The translations under genes and the position numbers were made by a program. Under the pieces are notes generated by a model. The model was not told where the DNA came from. It saw only the letters and a program-made list of their open reading frames with translations, and searched no databases. DNA of 64,000 bases from Ampelomyces quisqualis (Eukaryota; Ascomycota; Dothideomycetes; Pleosporales; Phaeosphaeriaceae): contig JAGTXZ010000008.1 in assembly GCA_018398575.1 (NCBI GenBank), positions 434,001 through 498,000 of the forward strand, given 5' to 3'. Positions 44,228-55,138 of the stretch are shown here, piece after piece (the first letter of the stretch is position 1; the number at the start of each line of letters is the position of its first letter).

Positions 44228-44961
44228 GTTTGCAGTCGTCGATGACGCTGACAGCAGGCGGGCAGTTTATAACTTTCAAGAAGACAGTGACCTAGTCCAG
44301 GTTCTCGTGAGGGGTAATCTCTTGTCAGGCACCGGTCCCTGCAGGTATGTATCGTGTAAAAGTAGTGGCCGGGTCCGTGTGTCTCGTGGTAGTGGAACCA
44401 GCGTATGCAACGTTCCGTGATCCGGCCAGGTTGTTCCCAAGGGCCAAGAAAGCTTGGGAGCACAATATATAGAGGCGATTGGTTCCAAGCACCCTGATGG
44501 ATGATGCGAGAGGTGGTCGATGCTTGGGTAAGTTACATGGACGTGGGGGCACTGGCGAACACGCAGGACTGAGGAAACGGCCGTTGGAGCACCTTGATGT
44601 CGCGCTAGTCAAACTTCTCGTCATGCATCGGCCAAGTATGGCGTGTGCTGGAGATGGGTCCACGGGCCTGTCGAGCCTTCCATGTCACCATGTGCCCTTT
44701 GAGACATCAAAACCGTTGAACAGACACGGCTGGTGTTGTGTTGGAGTACCGGTTGCGGTTGTTGCGTTGTGCAGAGCATCTCGCAGCCGGCCAATCAGCG
44801 ACGGCGAAATTACGTGACACCGAAAGGCCCACTGAATTGAAAACCAGAAAAGCCAAAATTGGACCTCCAAAAGCATGGTCTCCGCTTGCTTCATGGGACG
44901 GGAAGAGAGCGGCCGTGTCCGATAAGAATTTGCTGCCACGAGTATCAGAACATCACTGGCC
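44228..44961. other. Intergenic region upstream of the ZIP transporter
   Basis: 0.73 kb. A TATATA element at 44464-44472 lies on the ZIP 5' side. I did not find a convincing zinc-responsive element. No gene recognised. Confidence 0.4.
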
Positions 44962-46140
44962 CTAGAGAAGCGGCCTGCAACCATACACCCCTCTAAGCTG
45001 CTCCCAGGTCATATGCTCCCCGTAGATGAGCTTCGCAACCCTCTTCGCAGCCCAAAGGCTTCCCTTGGGTGAAGCCATGTACTGACGATGCATGAGCTCG
45101 GCACTTCCAGAGGCCATATAGGTGGAGAGCGGCGTCTTCCATTTCCCTTCATCTTCCTCTTTCGCTTTCACGCTCTCCATTTCCTTTACAAACTGTACAA
45201 CGAGCTTCTTGAGCTCTACGATTGGTTGATTCTGCTCATCGGATAGCCCAGGGAAAATCATCAGTTCTGGACAGACAGACAACTGTTCGATTGGGGCCGC
45301 CTGCGCGTTGCTCCAATCAATGACTCCGGTCAAACTGTACTCGTCATCAAATAGAAGGTTTCCGAAATGGAGGTCAGGATGACAGAGCGGAAATGGGCCT
45401 CGGACTCTATCTTCAATGACGGTGTGCGCTAGAGCTGTCTTCAGCACCCAACATGCCAGTCTGCACTGTCTGGGTGCAAGGCAACGATTTATCGCTTATC
45501 GCCTTGTTGTTGGTTGTAAAAGTATTCTAGCGAAGTGTCCAACGGGCCGGGAGAGCGGTGCCACTCCATGGGAATGATTTCGACAGGCTGATCCATGGCC
45601 TCTCCACACCAAAGTCGTCCAATGCGGCTAAAGGTCAGGAATTGGAGTTCTGCGAACACATTTGCAAGTTGTCTGGCTGCCTTGATGTGATGCTGTCGAG
45701 GGATCGATTTCGCCAACACACCATCGAGCTTACGACCACCCAAGCACTCCATCAAAACATACGGGTATCCGAATGGCTCATCTATCGACGTCTCAAATTC
45801 GAAAATACGTGGTACGGGAATGCTGGTACGCTGGCGGACAATGTTCATGGTGGCTATCTCGCTCAGCAACGAGGTCTTGGTGTTGTCATCGATGGTACGA
45901 TACGGGATCCGAGCAATCCAGTAGATGTCATCAGAAAATGTGAGTTTAAGAATCAAATTTTTGAAACCCGTTGCGAACTGCGTGAGGTTGATGCTGCAAT
46001 CAATATCGAGGGGTAGGTTCATTTGATGTCTGCGTCGCAAGTCTATTGCGCACTTCTTCAGATGCTTAAAGTTTGCGGAAGACAGTACTAGCTTGATTTG
46101 CTTATATTTTCTGACTCCAGGCTTAGGCCAGCAAAACCTG
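44962..46140 (-). pseudogene. Broken APH-type phosphotransferase (aminoglycoside phosphotransferase-like kinase) gene
   Basis: Two collinear frames together cover a fungal APH-family kinase. The upstream half (to 45489) contains LKLTFSDDIYWIARIP, VPRIFEFETSIDEPFGYPYV and LMECLGGRKLDG; the downstream half (to 44962) contains the catalytic HPDLHFGNLLFDDEYSLTGV and VIDWSNAQAAPIEQLSVCPE. Between them, where relatives read continuously, there is an in-frame TAA at 45489-45491 (after QQQGDKR), then IVALHPDSADWH, then a one-base shift near 45440-45450 before WVLKTALAH. No GT...AG pair bridges both lesions. The 5' end also lacks a clear ATG: the open frame starts with TTG at 46145, so an upstream exon may be lost. 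Catalytic residues survive, so decay looks recent, or the lesions are sequencing errors. Confidence 0.75.
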
Positions 46141-46145
46141 ACCAA

Positions 46146-47034
46146 TCTTCACTTGGTGTTTCCATTGTGCTCGATGTTGGTAGGATTCAGATGAAAGCTG
46201 GTGCTGGGAAAGGAAGATCGGCGAGGGGAGCGGGCCAGCGGTGTTGAAGGGCACCTAAACAAAGCGGTCGCGACAGCGGGCTGTTCCGACTGAGAAAGGT
46301 GAGATAGACAACTGGAAACCAGGCGGGTCAGGTCATTTTGCAGCATGGGTCATGTGAATGGGCGAGTTGTGTCGCACTGGATGTGCTTTAACGATGTATT
46401 GTTTGGTGGTTTATTGTGCAGGTGCTCCGCCCTGCCGGTACGGGTAGTGTACGGATACGTTTTCGTAACACACACTAAAAGTTAGAATACAACCAACACT
46501 CCGTACTCCGTACTACCACCTACAATCTTGACATGTCATGTTTTAATTAACACATTCAATGGTACCTTTCTGATATCAAAGATCGTATTCCTATGCGGAG
46601 ATACAATGCGAAACTGTGCACAACGCGCATAGGCATAGACGCATGGTAGATTACTAATACGATCGTTGCCTAGCGCACGATTATGTCACCTGCATGAGCT
46701 CGTGCTCCTCTGTACTTCGTATGTGCTCTCTCAGCACAGATAATTCCTTCCTGCTTGACACACACATACAGCGGGTCTCGAACTAGCTCTTGTTGTATCT
46801 CTTTTGAGTGGCGGAATATTTGGAACAGAGGACCAAGATCAGGCATGTAGCCTAAGGAGATCACATGACTCCTAGACCAGGACTATATAACGAGGCCTAT
46901 CCTCTGCTCGATTCTACACTCATTGAATCAACTCACATCCCTCACAAGCTTCTTGTTCAAGACGGAAAGACAAGGACGCCCCTTGATTCAAATACACCGA
47001 CATCGTCTCCGTCACTTGGCTCGCACAACACACT
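46146..47034. other. Intergenic region upstream of F-box gene
   Basis: About 0.9 kb, AT-richer than most spacers here. Includes a direct ACTCCGTACTCCGTACTA repeat at 46498-46515. No gene supported. Confidence 0.45.
46884..46890 (+). promoter_or_regulatory. TATA-box-like element of the F-box gene
   Basis: TATATAA in the context GGACTATATAACGAGG, 144 nt upstream of the start codon at 47035 and on the same strand. Position relative to the transcription start is unknown. Confidence 0.45.
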
Positions 47035-48111
47035 ATGCCGCTGCTACAACTTCCACCCGAAATCCTAATTCAAATCTTCAATTGTCTCGGCTCATCCTAT
47101 TTCCGCTTGGATCTGTCACGCATCACAATCTGTAAGCAGTGGAGCAGATATGCCCATACCGCGTGCTTCAGGGAAATGTACGTCACTCAGAAGATACTAC
47201 GACGCTTGTTGTCTTCTCCATACGTAGAATCAAATCTACCTCTAGTCAAAGAAAGCGTGGAAACCCTAGACCTGGGGTTGAAGGGGTTCGAAAACTGGAA
47301 CTCTATTCCGCTGTCTCAACACGATTTGCGGGCCGTAGATGTCCTCAATGTGTCAACCTGGAATGGCGCTAATGGACGTGCGGTGCGCGAAGCCTGGACA
47401 ACAGAGCTGGACAACGATCTCCTCTACCTCGCCACCATCGTCAAACAATCACGGAAACTGCGCATTCTACGCATCCAGGCCACTAGTGAACTGAACCCGG
47501 TACTTCGTCTTCTGAAACGCCGCGACTACCTTTTTCTATCCACAATACGTGCATTCTTATCAGCCAGCAACCTCACTAGTCTGGAACTAGATCTATGCGG
47601 TACTCGACTCATACCGCATCAAAGCCAAGAGCACGCTGAAGTATTCCATGTCTGCACAAATATCGCCGCGCTTCTGACTACGCTACGACGTTTGCGACTG
47701 CGCATGCGCAGTATTTGTGCCGATGTTCTAAAAGCCCAACAAGTTAACACCAGTCTATGTTTGAACGAGGTGTTGATCAACCTCAGTCTGGCCAACGAGT
47801 CACCCCTAACTACTTCGGCGGCGCACGCCACAAGTTGCGGTCCGTCCCCGACGGGCCTGATTGAATTGAAAGCGGATATGGAGAAGCAGGCGCAAGATCT
47901 TGTGACACAGATGGCGGCCCCAAGAATGGTGAGGATATTGACGCATACGCTTCCGCTTCCGAAGATTGAACTACGGGCTTTCGACGTCCTGACTGGCAGA
48001 ACTGTCAAATTGAGTGAGGGTGCACAGTGGGATGACAACGGCGAGGCTATCGAGGACGAAGTGTCGGACGACGAGTCTGAGATTTCGGACCTCTCAGATG
48101 ACGATGATTAG
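47035..48111 (+). CDS. F-box protein
   Basis: Single exon, 358 aa. The first 40 residues form an F-box (MPLLQLPPEILIQIFNCLGS ... DLSRITICKQWSRYAHTACF), which recruits Skp1 in SCF ubiquitin ligases. The remainder is leucine-rich without strict repeat spacing (VETLDLGLKGFENW, LRILRIQATSELNP, LTSLELDLCGTRLI, LRRLRLRMRSICAD), a weak LRR-like substrate-binding fold typical of fungal F-box proteins. The C-terminus is extremely acidic (DDESEISDLSDDDD). Substrate is unknown. The gene is intact and has a TATA-like box upstream. Confidence 0.8.
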   Translation: MPLLQLPPEILIQIFNCLGSSYFRLDLSRITICKQWSRYAHTACFREMYVTQKILRRLLSSPYVESNLPLVKESVETLDLGLKGFENWNSIPLSQHDLRAVDVLNVSTWNGANGRAVREAWTTELDNDLLYLATIVKQSRKLRILRIQATSELNPVLRLLKRRDYLFLSTIRAFLSASNLTSLELDLCGTRLIPHQSQEHAEVFHVCTNIAALLTTLRRLRLRMRSICADVLKAQQVNTSLCLNEVLINLSLANESPLTTSAAHATSCGPSPTGLIELKADMEKQAQDLVTQMAAPRMVRILTHTLPLPKIELRAFDVLTGRTVKLSEGAQWDDNGEAIEDEVSDDESEISDLSDDDD

Positions 48112-49150
48112 GTACGATTGGCACTTGGATTTGGATGAAGGGCGAATACGCGAGCATTTCAGGGGTACTGAGGACAAGGTTAGGCAAGCTGATGGAAGGC
48201 CAAAAACCCTGGTCAACCTGTGAACCAGAAACGAGGTCTACTTGGCAGTCTCGGATGATTGAAAAAGATGCCGCCAATGCTCCGTACTTGGAGGCTGATG
48301 TTGGCAAAGAGAGCAGATACCTCGATAGATGTTCGGGATCCACTATCTTTGAATCGTGTGTCGGCAAGTGGCATGTGCTTCGTGCGTCGTTTAGATGAGG
48401 TAAACAATGCGCCCACCTAAAAAAAATCATCGTAACATGGAGATTCTAGGACCGCGTCAGCTTGTGATGGGTTTCGGGTCAGTGCGGGGCTGTGCTCGGA
48501 TACTTACAGTTGCCAGAAGTCGTACACGCCAGGGGTACCTAATGATATCTGAGTGATGCAAACTCTGTTAGTAAGACCGGTACTGTCGAGCGTCACGAAG
48601 CGCGAATCGATATTTCTGACGCGGACAAAACAGGTTTGCGAGGCTGCCTGCGGGCCAGATGCATCTGATCACAGCACGTCACGTGCCCGATGGGCAGGCC
48701 AGCTGTGGGGTACATCGTCGATCGGTTGTTCTATGATGGCATTCTGGGTTTCTGCATGGCAACGGCTTGCGCGGATGCAGCCACTGGGCGGTGCTGCATC
48801 CTCCGTCTCGACCCATTGCCAGCGACAACATGGCAAGAATGCAACAAATGATGGATCCCGAGGCGAATTGGCGCTGTTTTGTACTGTTGGCTTGTTCGCG
48901 GGCGCTCTCGCAGCTCAATTGAAGCTGCACGGGGATCCAATGAATCGCGGTGGAACGTGCATGTCGTGAGGGGAATGACGTCGTGACTTCCCACTTTGTA
49001 TAGCTCCTGCCGCAGCTAGGCACAGGTGACCGCGCACAGTTGCCTGCTACTCCGCTCTTTATAACCCTCGGCCTCCCCTCCGTCTCTCCACTCTCTCCCT
49101 CCACAGGACTCGAATCCATTGCAGCTCCTCCACTACAGACTACCGCCATC
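48112..49150. other. Intergenic region F-box gene - rhodopsin gene
   Basis: 1.0 kb. The 3' 100 bp form the rhodopsin promoter. Elsewhere nothing recognisable; several overlapping open frames have no protein-like features. Confidence 0.45.
49057..49103 (+). promoter_or_regulatory. Core promoter of rhodopsin gene: TATA-like box plus CT-rich block
   Basis: CTTTATAACC at 49057-49066 is followed by a pyrimidine-rich block (49071-49103), where ascomycete genes often start transcription, then about 47 nt of leader to the ATG at 49151. Confidence 0.5.
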
Positions 49151-50179
49151 ATGATTGCCGAGCAATTCCAGGAGGCCTTGAAGAAGACTTCTCTTCTTCC
49201 CGTGCCAACGAGCACCCCTACCGGTGTCCTTCCCATTCCCTCGGTCGTTCCCAACACCCCCGAGCTCCAGTTTATCGGTGACTCTGGCAAGAAGACACTA
49301 TGGGTGGTCTTCGCACTCATGATCATCGCCTCTGCTTCGTTCACTGCTCTGTCATGGAGGGTTCCTCTCGTAAGTTGCAGCCTTGGGTGTTTCGGTGACT
49401 CCAACTAATTCATCGACCAGTCTAAGCGTCTCTACCACACCATCACCACCATTATCACCATCTTCGCTGCCCTCTCCTACTTTGCCATGGCTACTGGACA
49501 CGGTATCTCCGTCCAGAAGATCGTCATCCGTGAGCAGCACGACCATGTCCCCGACACCTTCCACGAGGTTCACCGTCAGGTCTTCTGGGCACGCTACGTT
49601 GACTGGAGCTTGACTACTCCTCTTCTGATTCTCGATCTCGGTCTCCTTGCCGGCATGTCCGGTGGACACATCATCATGGCCATTGTTGCCGACTTGATCA
49701 TGATCTTGACTGGTCTCTTTGCCGCTTTGGGTGAGGAGGGCACTCCCCAGAAGTGGGGCTGGTACACCATTGCCTGCATTGCCTACATCTTCGTTGTTTG
49801 GCACCTTGCCTTGAACGGAGGAGCCAACGCTACTGCCAAGGGTCCCAAGCTCCGCACCTTCTTCGTCTCTATTGCTGCCTACACCTTTGTTCTCTGGACT
49901 GCTTACCCCATGTAAGTTATACAATCACTTTCTACACATTGTGCACACTCTAACAAACACAGTGTCTGGGGTCTTGCCGACGGAGCACGAAAGATTGGTG
50001 TTGATGGCGAGGTCATCGCTTATGCCATTTTGGACGTGCTTGCCAAGGGTGTCTTTGGTGCCTGGCTGTTGATCACTCACGCCAAGTTGCGTGAGAGCGA
50101 TGTTGAACTCAACGGCTTCTGGTCCAACGGGCTCAACCGTGACGGTGCCGTCCGCCTAGGTGAGGATGATGGCGCGTAA
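49151..50179 (+). CDS. Microbial (type I) rhodopsin, proton-pump type
   Basis: Seven-helix retinal protein, plasma membrane, probably a green-light-driven outward H+ pump. Exons 49151-49369, 49421-49911 and 49963-50179 give 308 aa. Helix C reads WARYVDWSLTTPLLILDLGL: R131, proton acceptor D134, W135 and proton donor D145 match bacteriorhodopsin R82/D85/W86/D96. Helix G reads AILDVLAKGVFGAWLL with counter-ion D261 and Schiff-base lysine K265. Length and spacing resemble the Leptosphaeria rhodopsin LR (acceptor, donor and lysine offset by about five), unlike Neurospora NOP-1, which pumps poorly. Helix D GMSGGHIIMAIVADLIMILT and helix F TFFVSIAAYTFVLWTAYPIV are intact. Strong C-ending codon preference suggests good expression. 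Confidence 0.95.
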
Positions 50180-50891
50180 GCAACTACGTACATACGTAAT
50201 CCAACACATGGACATGTCGGTACAAATTGCGACGGAAGGATGGTCCCCGATGGAAAGTAGGATGACGAAGAGGTCATGGATGAAAGAAAAACAATCTCAT
50301 TATATCTAGTGCCTTGATTGCCTCTTGCAGGTTTCTGGCTTACGCCTCACGCGTGGAGTTGGGGCTGAGTACAGTTGAAGGAACACGACTCGCATAGTTT
50401 TGACACGGCTCATCCGTGGCCAATGAATCTAAGGATGTCGTTTTCGTACTTGTACAGGACCGCTTCCTGGCTTTCCGCCGAGCCGCACAATCTTCTCACC
50501 TCAGCTTCATCAGACAACATGTCGCTCTTCTGTCTAATTCTGTTGATGAAAGTACAAATAGACGCGGCGGGCTTCGATGCTCGCCAGATGACGGTGACAA
50601 TCAGGCCTGCATGCGCCAGCAGACGTATGACAAGGAGCACCAGTGACAGCGCATGGCTGACAGCGCATGGTTGCCGGGTGAGACGTTACCTGAAGCACCT
50701 GACATCGGGCCCTGGGGTTGCCATAGTTATGCAGGGACCGCGACCGGCAGCCCCCGCAACACACGAGGCACAAAGGCCGCAAGCCCCCATTATTGTTTCT
50801 CTCAAGACGCAAAGCACCACGCATATGCTCTTTTGATCACCGCAAAAGCAGACCTTTTCCCAGCCTACCCAAGCCCGTACTCGATTGCATC
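50180..50891. other. Intergenic region rhodopsin - RPEL gene
   Basis: 0.7 kb between co-oriented genes. No additional gene, RNA or repeat recognised. Confidence 0.4.
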
Positions 50892-51435
50892 ATGGCCTCT
50901 GAGAACGAGAACACGGCCATGGTCGTCGACGAGACGCCCATCTCGCCCGTCCGCAGCAACGAGCGCCGCAACAGCTTGGAGAAACATTTGCAGCACCGCC
51001 CCGAAGCCCAAGACCTCAAGAACCGACACATTCTGCTGGACACCACAACCGCGCCGTATGTTTCCCATGTTCCATATTCCTCCTCTCGACCTTCCCACCG
51101 CCCGGATGCAGTCGCGTGCTCTCCAGCATGGTCACGTGAGCTGACGAGCACCATGCAGAGCTCTCCAAGCCCGCGCCCTCGAGCTCGAACGCCAGCGCGC
51201 CACAGACAATCTCCGCAAAGGCCTGAATCAGCGCCCCGCCCGCGACGACCTCATTCAGCGCAACATCCTCCCCGACTCGACGGCCGCACCAGCCCTCCAA
51301 GGACACCAGAGGGAGCTGGACCTGCATATGAGGGCTGATAATCTGGAGAAAGGACTCAAGGGCAGGCCGAGTCCCGAGGAGCTGGTCAAGCAGGGTATTC
51401 TGCAGGAAGATGAGAATCCGAAGAAAGATGCGTAG
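50892..51435 (+). CDS. Small RPEL-repeat protein
   Basis: Exons 50892-51055 and 51159-51435 (103-nt intron) give 146 aa. Three RPEL-type motifs are evenly spaced: SLEKHLQHRPEAQDLKNRHI, NLRKGLNQRPARDDLIQRNI and NLEKGLKGRPSPEELVKQGI, each followed by L plus an acidic residue. In animals RPEL motifs bind G-actin (MRTF, Phactr). Fungal stand-alone RPEL proteins are known by sequence but poorly studied; actin binding here is inferred from the motif only. The protein is highly charged, without signal peptide or membrane helix. The intron falls between repeats 1 and 2. Confidence 0.88.
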
Positions 51436-51931
51436 ATGGAGATTGCCGAGGGACAGTGAGATGAGCGACACAATGATTGAGCGGAGGTTCTTTTATGCTT
51501 GCTGTGATTGAGATTGGGCGTTTGGGGGTTATTAAGTTTTGAGGGGGGGCCGAGAGAGATGGATTTATGGCGGAAAGGCAGAGAATGCTTCGAATTACTT
51601 CACTGTCAATCAATCGTATCACAAACCGTGTGGCTCACACATGGACGCAACACAGTCACTAACGACATCTCCAATAGGGGACTGCACTATTGAGACAGCA
51701 TCAAATTGAGAGAAAGAGAGTATCACATCCAAGGTATACTGCATAGTTACAAGTAAAGGAACACACATTCTTCACAGCTGACGATTCAGGGTTTGAAGTT
51801 GTACGCAATAGATTTTCAAGCGAGAGTGTACTGCGATGCTATACTCTGGTCATATGCGCTTGCACTCGACAAGCAGCAATACCATCATTCCACCAGGCCT
51901 ACTCGAAACAGTCTTTTCACACAAAGTACAT
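51436..51931. other. Intergenic region (convergent genes)
   Basis: About 0.5 kb between the RPEL gene and the MFS transporter 3' ends. Nothing beyond 3' flank seen. Confidence 0.4.
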
Positions 51932-53666
51932 TTAGTGGACAATCTCCTTGCGCTCTTCTCTGTGGTTGGTCTTGCCATCGATGTCGAGCTCGGTGGCAGT
52001 GCTGTGCGCATGGTTCTCGCGGTCGGCCTCGATGTTCTTGACCATCTCGGTCAAACCGAACAGGTCGTCCATCTTTTCGAGCGAGAGACCCTTGGTCTCG
52101 GGGACGAGGAACCAGACGAAAAAGAACATGATGAAACAAAATGATCCGTAGATGAGGAAGGTACTAAGGAATTGTTAGCTCTGTTTTGTTCGCGAGGCAT
52201 CGAGGGATGACTTACCCATAACCGCCCTTTCCGACCGTAGCCATCATGTTGGGAGTAGCACGGGCAACAACAAAGTTGAACAACCACTGAGTAGCGGCAG
52301 CAATCGCGACATTGAGCGAACGCAGACGAGCAGCTGGGATCTCAGAGACGTAGATCCAGCAGACGGGGCCCCATCCAAACTGGAAGAAGCAGGCAAAGAG
52401 GAAGACGCAGACCAGCGCAAAGTATCCAGCAGGAGGCACGGGCGCGCCCTTGACGGGAGGATCAATGCGCATGTACAAGCCGATGTAGTACATGGAGAGA
52501 CCCTGCGCGATCGAAGTCCAGAGCAGCGAGCGACGACGACCAAGCGAGTCGGCAGCGAAGATCAAGAAGCAGAGACATCCGACCATCTTGACAATCCCAT
52601 AGATTCCAGTGGCGAAGAGCTTGACCTCGTTGCCCTCGAGACCGAGAGCCTTGAAAATCTGGGGCGCGTAGTAGTTGATGGCGTTGGTACCGGTCATTTG
52701 CTGGCAAATCATGAGGCCAATGGAGAGCAGCGCGCGCTTGCGGTTACCGGGGATGGTGAACATCTCCTTCAACAAATCCTTGACGGTGGCACCGGCGATG
52801 AGCATGCGCTCGTGCTCGAGCTGGTCGGCAATGTCCTTGATCTCGGCCTGGACGTATTCGTGAGAAATGGGCAGATTGCGCATGCGAGCAAGCACGGCGT
52901 TGGCCTCTTCCCAGCGATCTTGCTTGGCCAGGAATCGGGGAGACTCCTTGTTCAAAGACATGCAGCCGATGAGGAGAACGGCGGGGAGAGCCTGGAGAGC
53001 AAGAGGCACAATGTAGACCGTCGCGCTGCCGGACAAGTGAAGCAGCGAGCCGTAGTTGACCCAGAAGGCGAGACAGGTTCCAGTGGCAATGAAGAGTTGG
53101 TAGAGACCGGTGAGACCACCTCGAATGGCACGAGGGGCGTTCTCGGAAATGTAAAGGGGAACAACCATGGAAGCACCACCGACACCGAGACCAGCGATAA
53201 GACGACCAATGTACATGACCGAGAGATGGCCCATGGCGACGGCTTGGAAGATACATCCGATGATGGTAACAAGACCAGCGAGCTGGAGAGCAGCCTTACG
53301 CCCGTACTTGTCGGCAAACCATGAGGCGATGAAACATCCGACAAAACATCCGGCCTGAAGGGTGGAAGCGATGTTGGCGTTCAAGTCTGCTTGGGCCGTG
53401 GGACTAAGATTCTCTATCTTGTACTTGCTATTACACTGATCAGTTCATTGGTCTGAGCAGGCCAAGAACGTGCAAACCTACGCTCGGAACTCCTTCAACT
53501 CGAGGACACCGCCAATGGTGCCGATGTCGAAGCCGAACAACATGCCTCCGAAACAGGCGGATCCAGCCATGGCGAATGCTCGCCATCCGTAGACCTCTGG
53601 AGGGTCGCTTTTGACAGCATCGTTCTTGACGATCATGCGAATGAGCTTTGCACCGGTGGAAACCAT
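51932..53666 (-). CDS. Sugar-porter family MFS transporter (hexose/quinate-permease-like)
   Basis: Twelve-span proton-coupled transporter of the plasma membrane. Exons 53666-53482, 53427-52216 and 52163-51932 give 542 aa, normal for the family. Landmarks in order: GSACFGGMLFGFDIGTIGGV (helix 1), WFADKYGRKAALQLAGL (D-x5-G-R motif), GRLIAGLGVGGASMVVPLYI, NKESPRFLAKQDRWEEA, QQMTGTNAINYYAPQIF (helix 7 sugar signature), DSLGRRRSLLW, GWGPVCWIYVSEI (helix 10) and FLVPETKGLSLEKMDDLF. The front PPEVYGWRAFA recalls quinate permeases and their relatives; the substrate cannot be fixed from sequence. The last 40 residues are a charged cytosolic tail. It is divergent from the DUF2264 gene across a 1.5-kb spacer. 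Confidence 0.9.
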
Positions 53667-55138
53667 GATTGCGGTCGATCGATGGTGAGATGAGGCTAAT
53701 GGCTGTCAGTCCAGATTTACTTTATGCTGCGCAACGTCGAGTCGAAACATACCAAGTTATAAGACGAAAACGAAGATACCCAGGTCACAACCTGTTGCCC
53801 GGTCCAAGGTAACGATAGGCCTGTAGGTGGACCCTTATCGTCGCGATGATCGAAATGGAGGGGGAAAGAGAGACTGCTCCACAGATTGATCAACACAAAT
53901 ATGGATCTCGACGGGCTATCTATATACAATGCATGCCACAGCGGTCCATGCGTGCTTCTCATCCTTAATTTGCCTTGGCTAGACGGGGTAGCCAACGCCG
54001 CGGTCTTTGCCCCAGCGTGTTCTGCTTCCCCAGACGACTACTCCACACACATCCTTACTGTCGCACGCAGAGCACCTCAAAGGCCGGCCGCAGCGATCCC
54101 GATTCTGGACACATTGGACGGTTCGGTTAGCGTGTTGGTGGATTTCCAGCGAATAAGAAGCTTCCCATCAAGATGCATGTGTTGCGCCGCACGCTTCTCA
54201 CGCTTCTCGAACACGCTGTGTCAGCATGGCGCGGCGGCCATGGCGCTCCAGAGTGGTGGAATCGTCAAGATGCGTCTTGGAAGCGCCAAGCTGATGTATT
54301 TCTTCCGTCCACTTGAGCGGCACCTTGGCGGTCATCATCTCTTTGTCACGATGGAATCCGGGATCTCCCCACCATGGGATGCTGCGAGGGCTGGGGAAGC
54401 AACGGGCCACCATGCTGCTTTGGGAAACGTACATGGCTATCCCCCGCCAGCACGAGACGCCACGGTTGATGTGGGCATTTATCCGTGAATTGGACGCGGA
54501 TTGCGGTCGGAGTGATGGATGCCCCACGATGCAGTAACGCGTGATGGTAACTTGTGGAGCATGGACTCTGGCTTTTTGTTGACCGTCTGCGCATCTTCAG
54601 GCAAAAGACGGCTATCAAGATTCAGGAGTTTACGACGACAACGAGTTGAGTCCGATTTAATGTTGTATTGGCGCACATCCTCCCGCCGAACGACAAGACC
54701 GAATAGATCGACTAGAACATGTCAAGGACCGATTGTGTCGCACTCGCATAACTCGAAGTCAAGCCACGCGCCGCTCTCGAATCGTTGGAAACAACCCAAT
54801 GCCAGGCCGTACCTTCAGACAAGCATTCGACAGCCACACAACACTCTTCCGGACTCGCCAGACCAATCTTCGCCGCTTGGGCTTTTCTAGGCACTCGGCA
54901 ATAGTTGACACGACAATCGAGAACATTTGCGCACGCAGAAGAATCTCGGTCGCCGGATCCGATAATCAGCCACAAGTGAGTTGTGCTGTCGAACCAAACG
55001 AAACAACCAATCTTCCAAGGTCAAACTAAAAATCACTTCGAGAAATCGCCCGTGGCGGAAAATACCCCCTCTAGACCACTGTTCCAATTCATTCTCTTCG
55101 TGGCTGCGAGACCAGTGATTGGCGTAACTTTTCCCAAG
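53667..55138. other. 1.5-kb divergent intergenic region, transporter / DUF2264 gene
   Basis: A TATATA element at 53921-53926 lies about 260 nt upstream of the transporter start. The centre (54000-54900) holds open frames up to 200 codons, but their composition is not protein-like. Could contain shared regulatory sites for the two metabolic genes; none identified. Confidence 0.45.

Noticed and set aside
53886..54488. 200-codon plus-strand frame between the transporter and the DUF2264 gene
   Set aside because: No family resemblance, odd composition and overlap with the transporter promoter.
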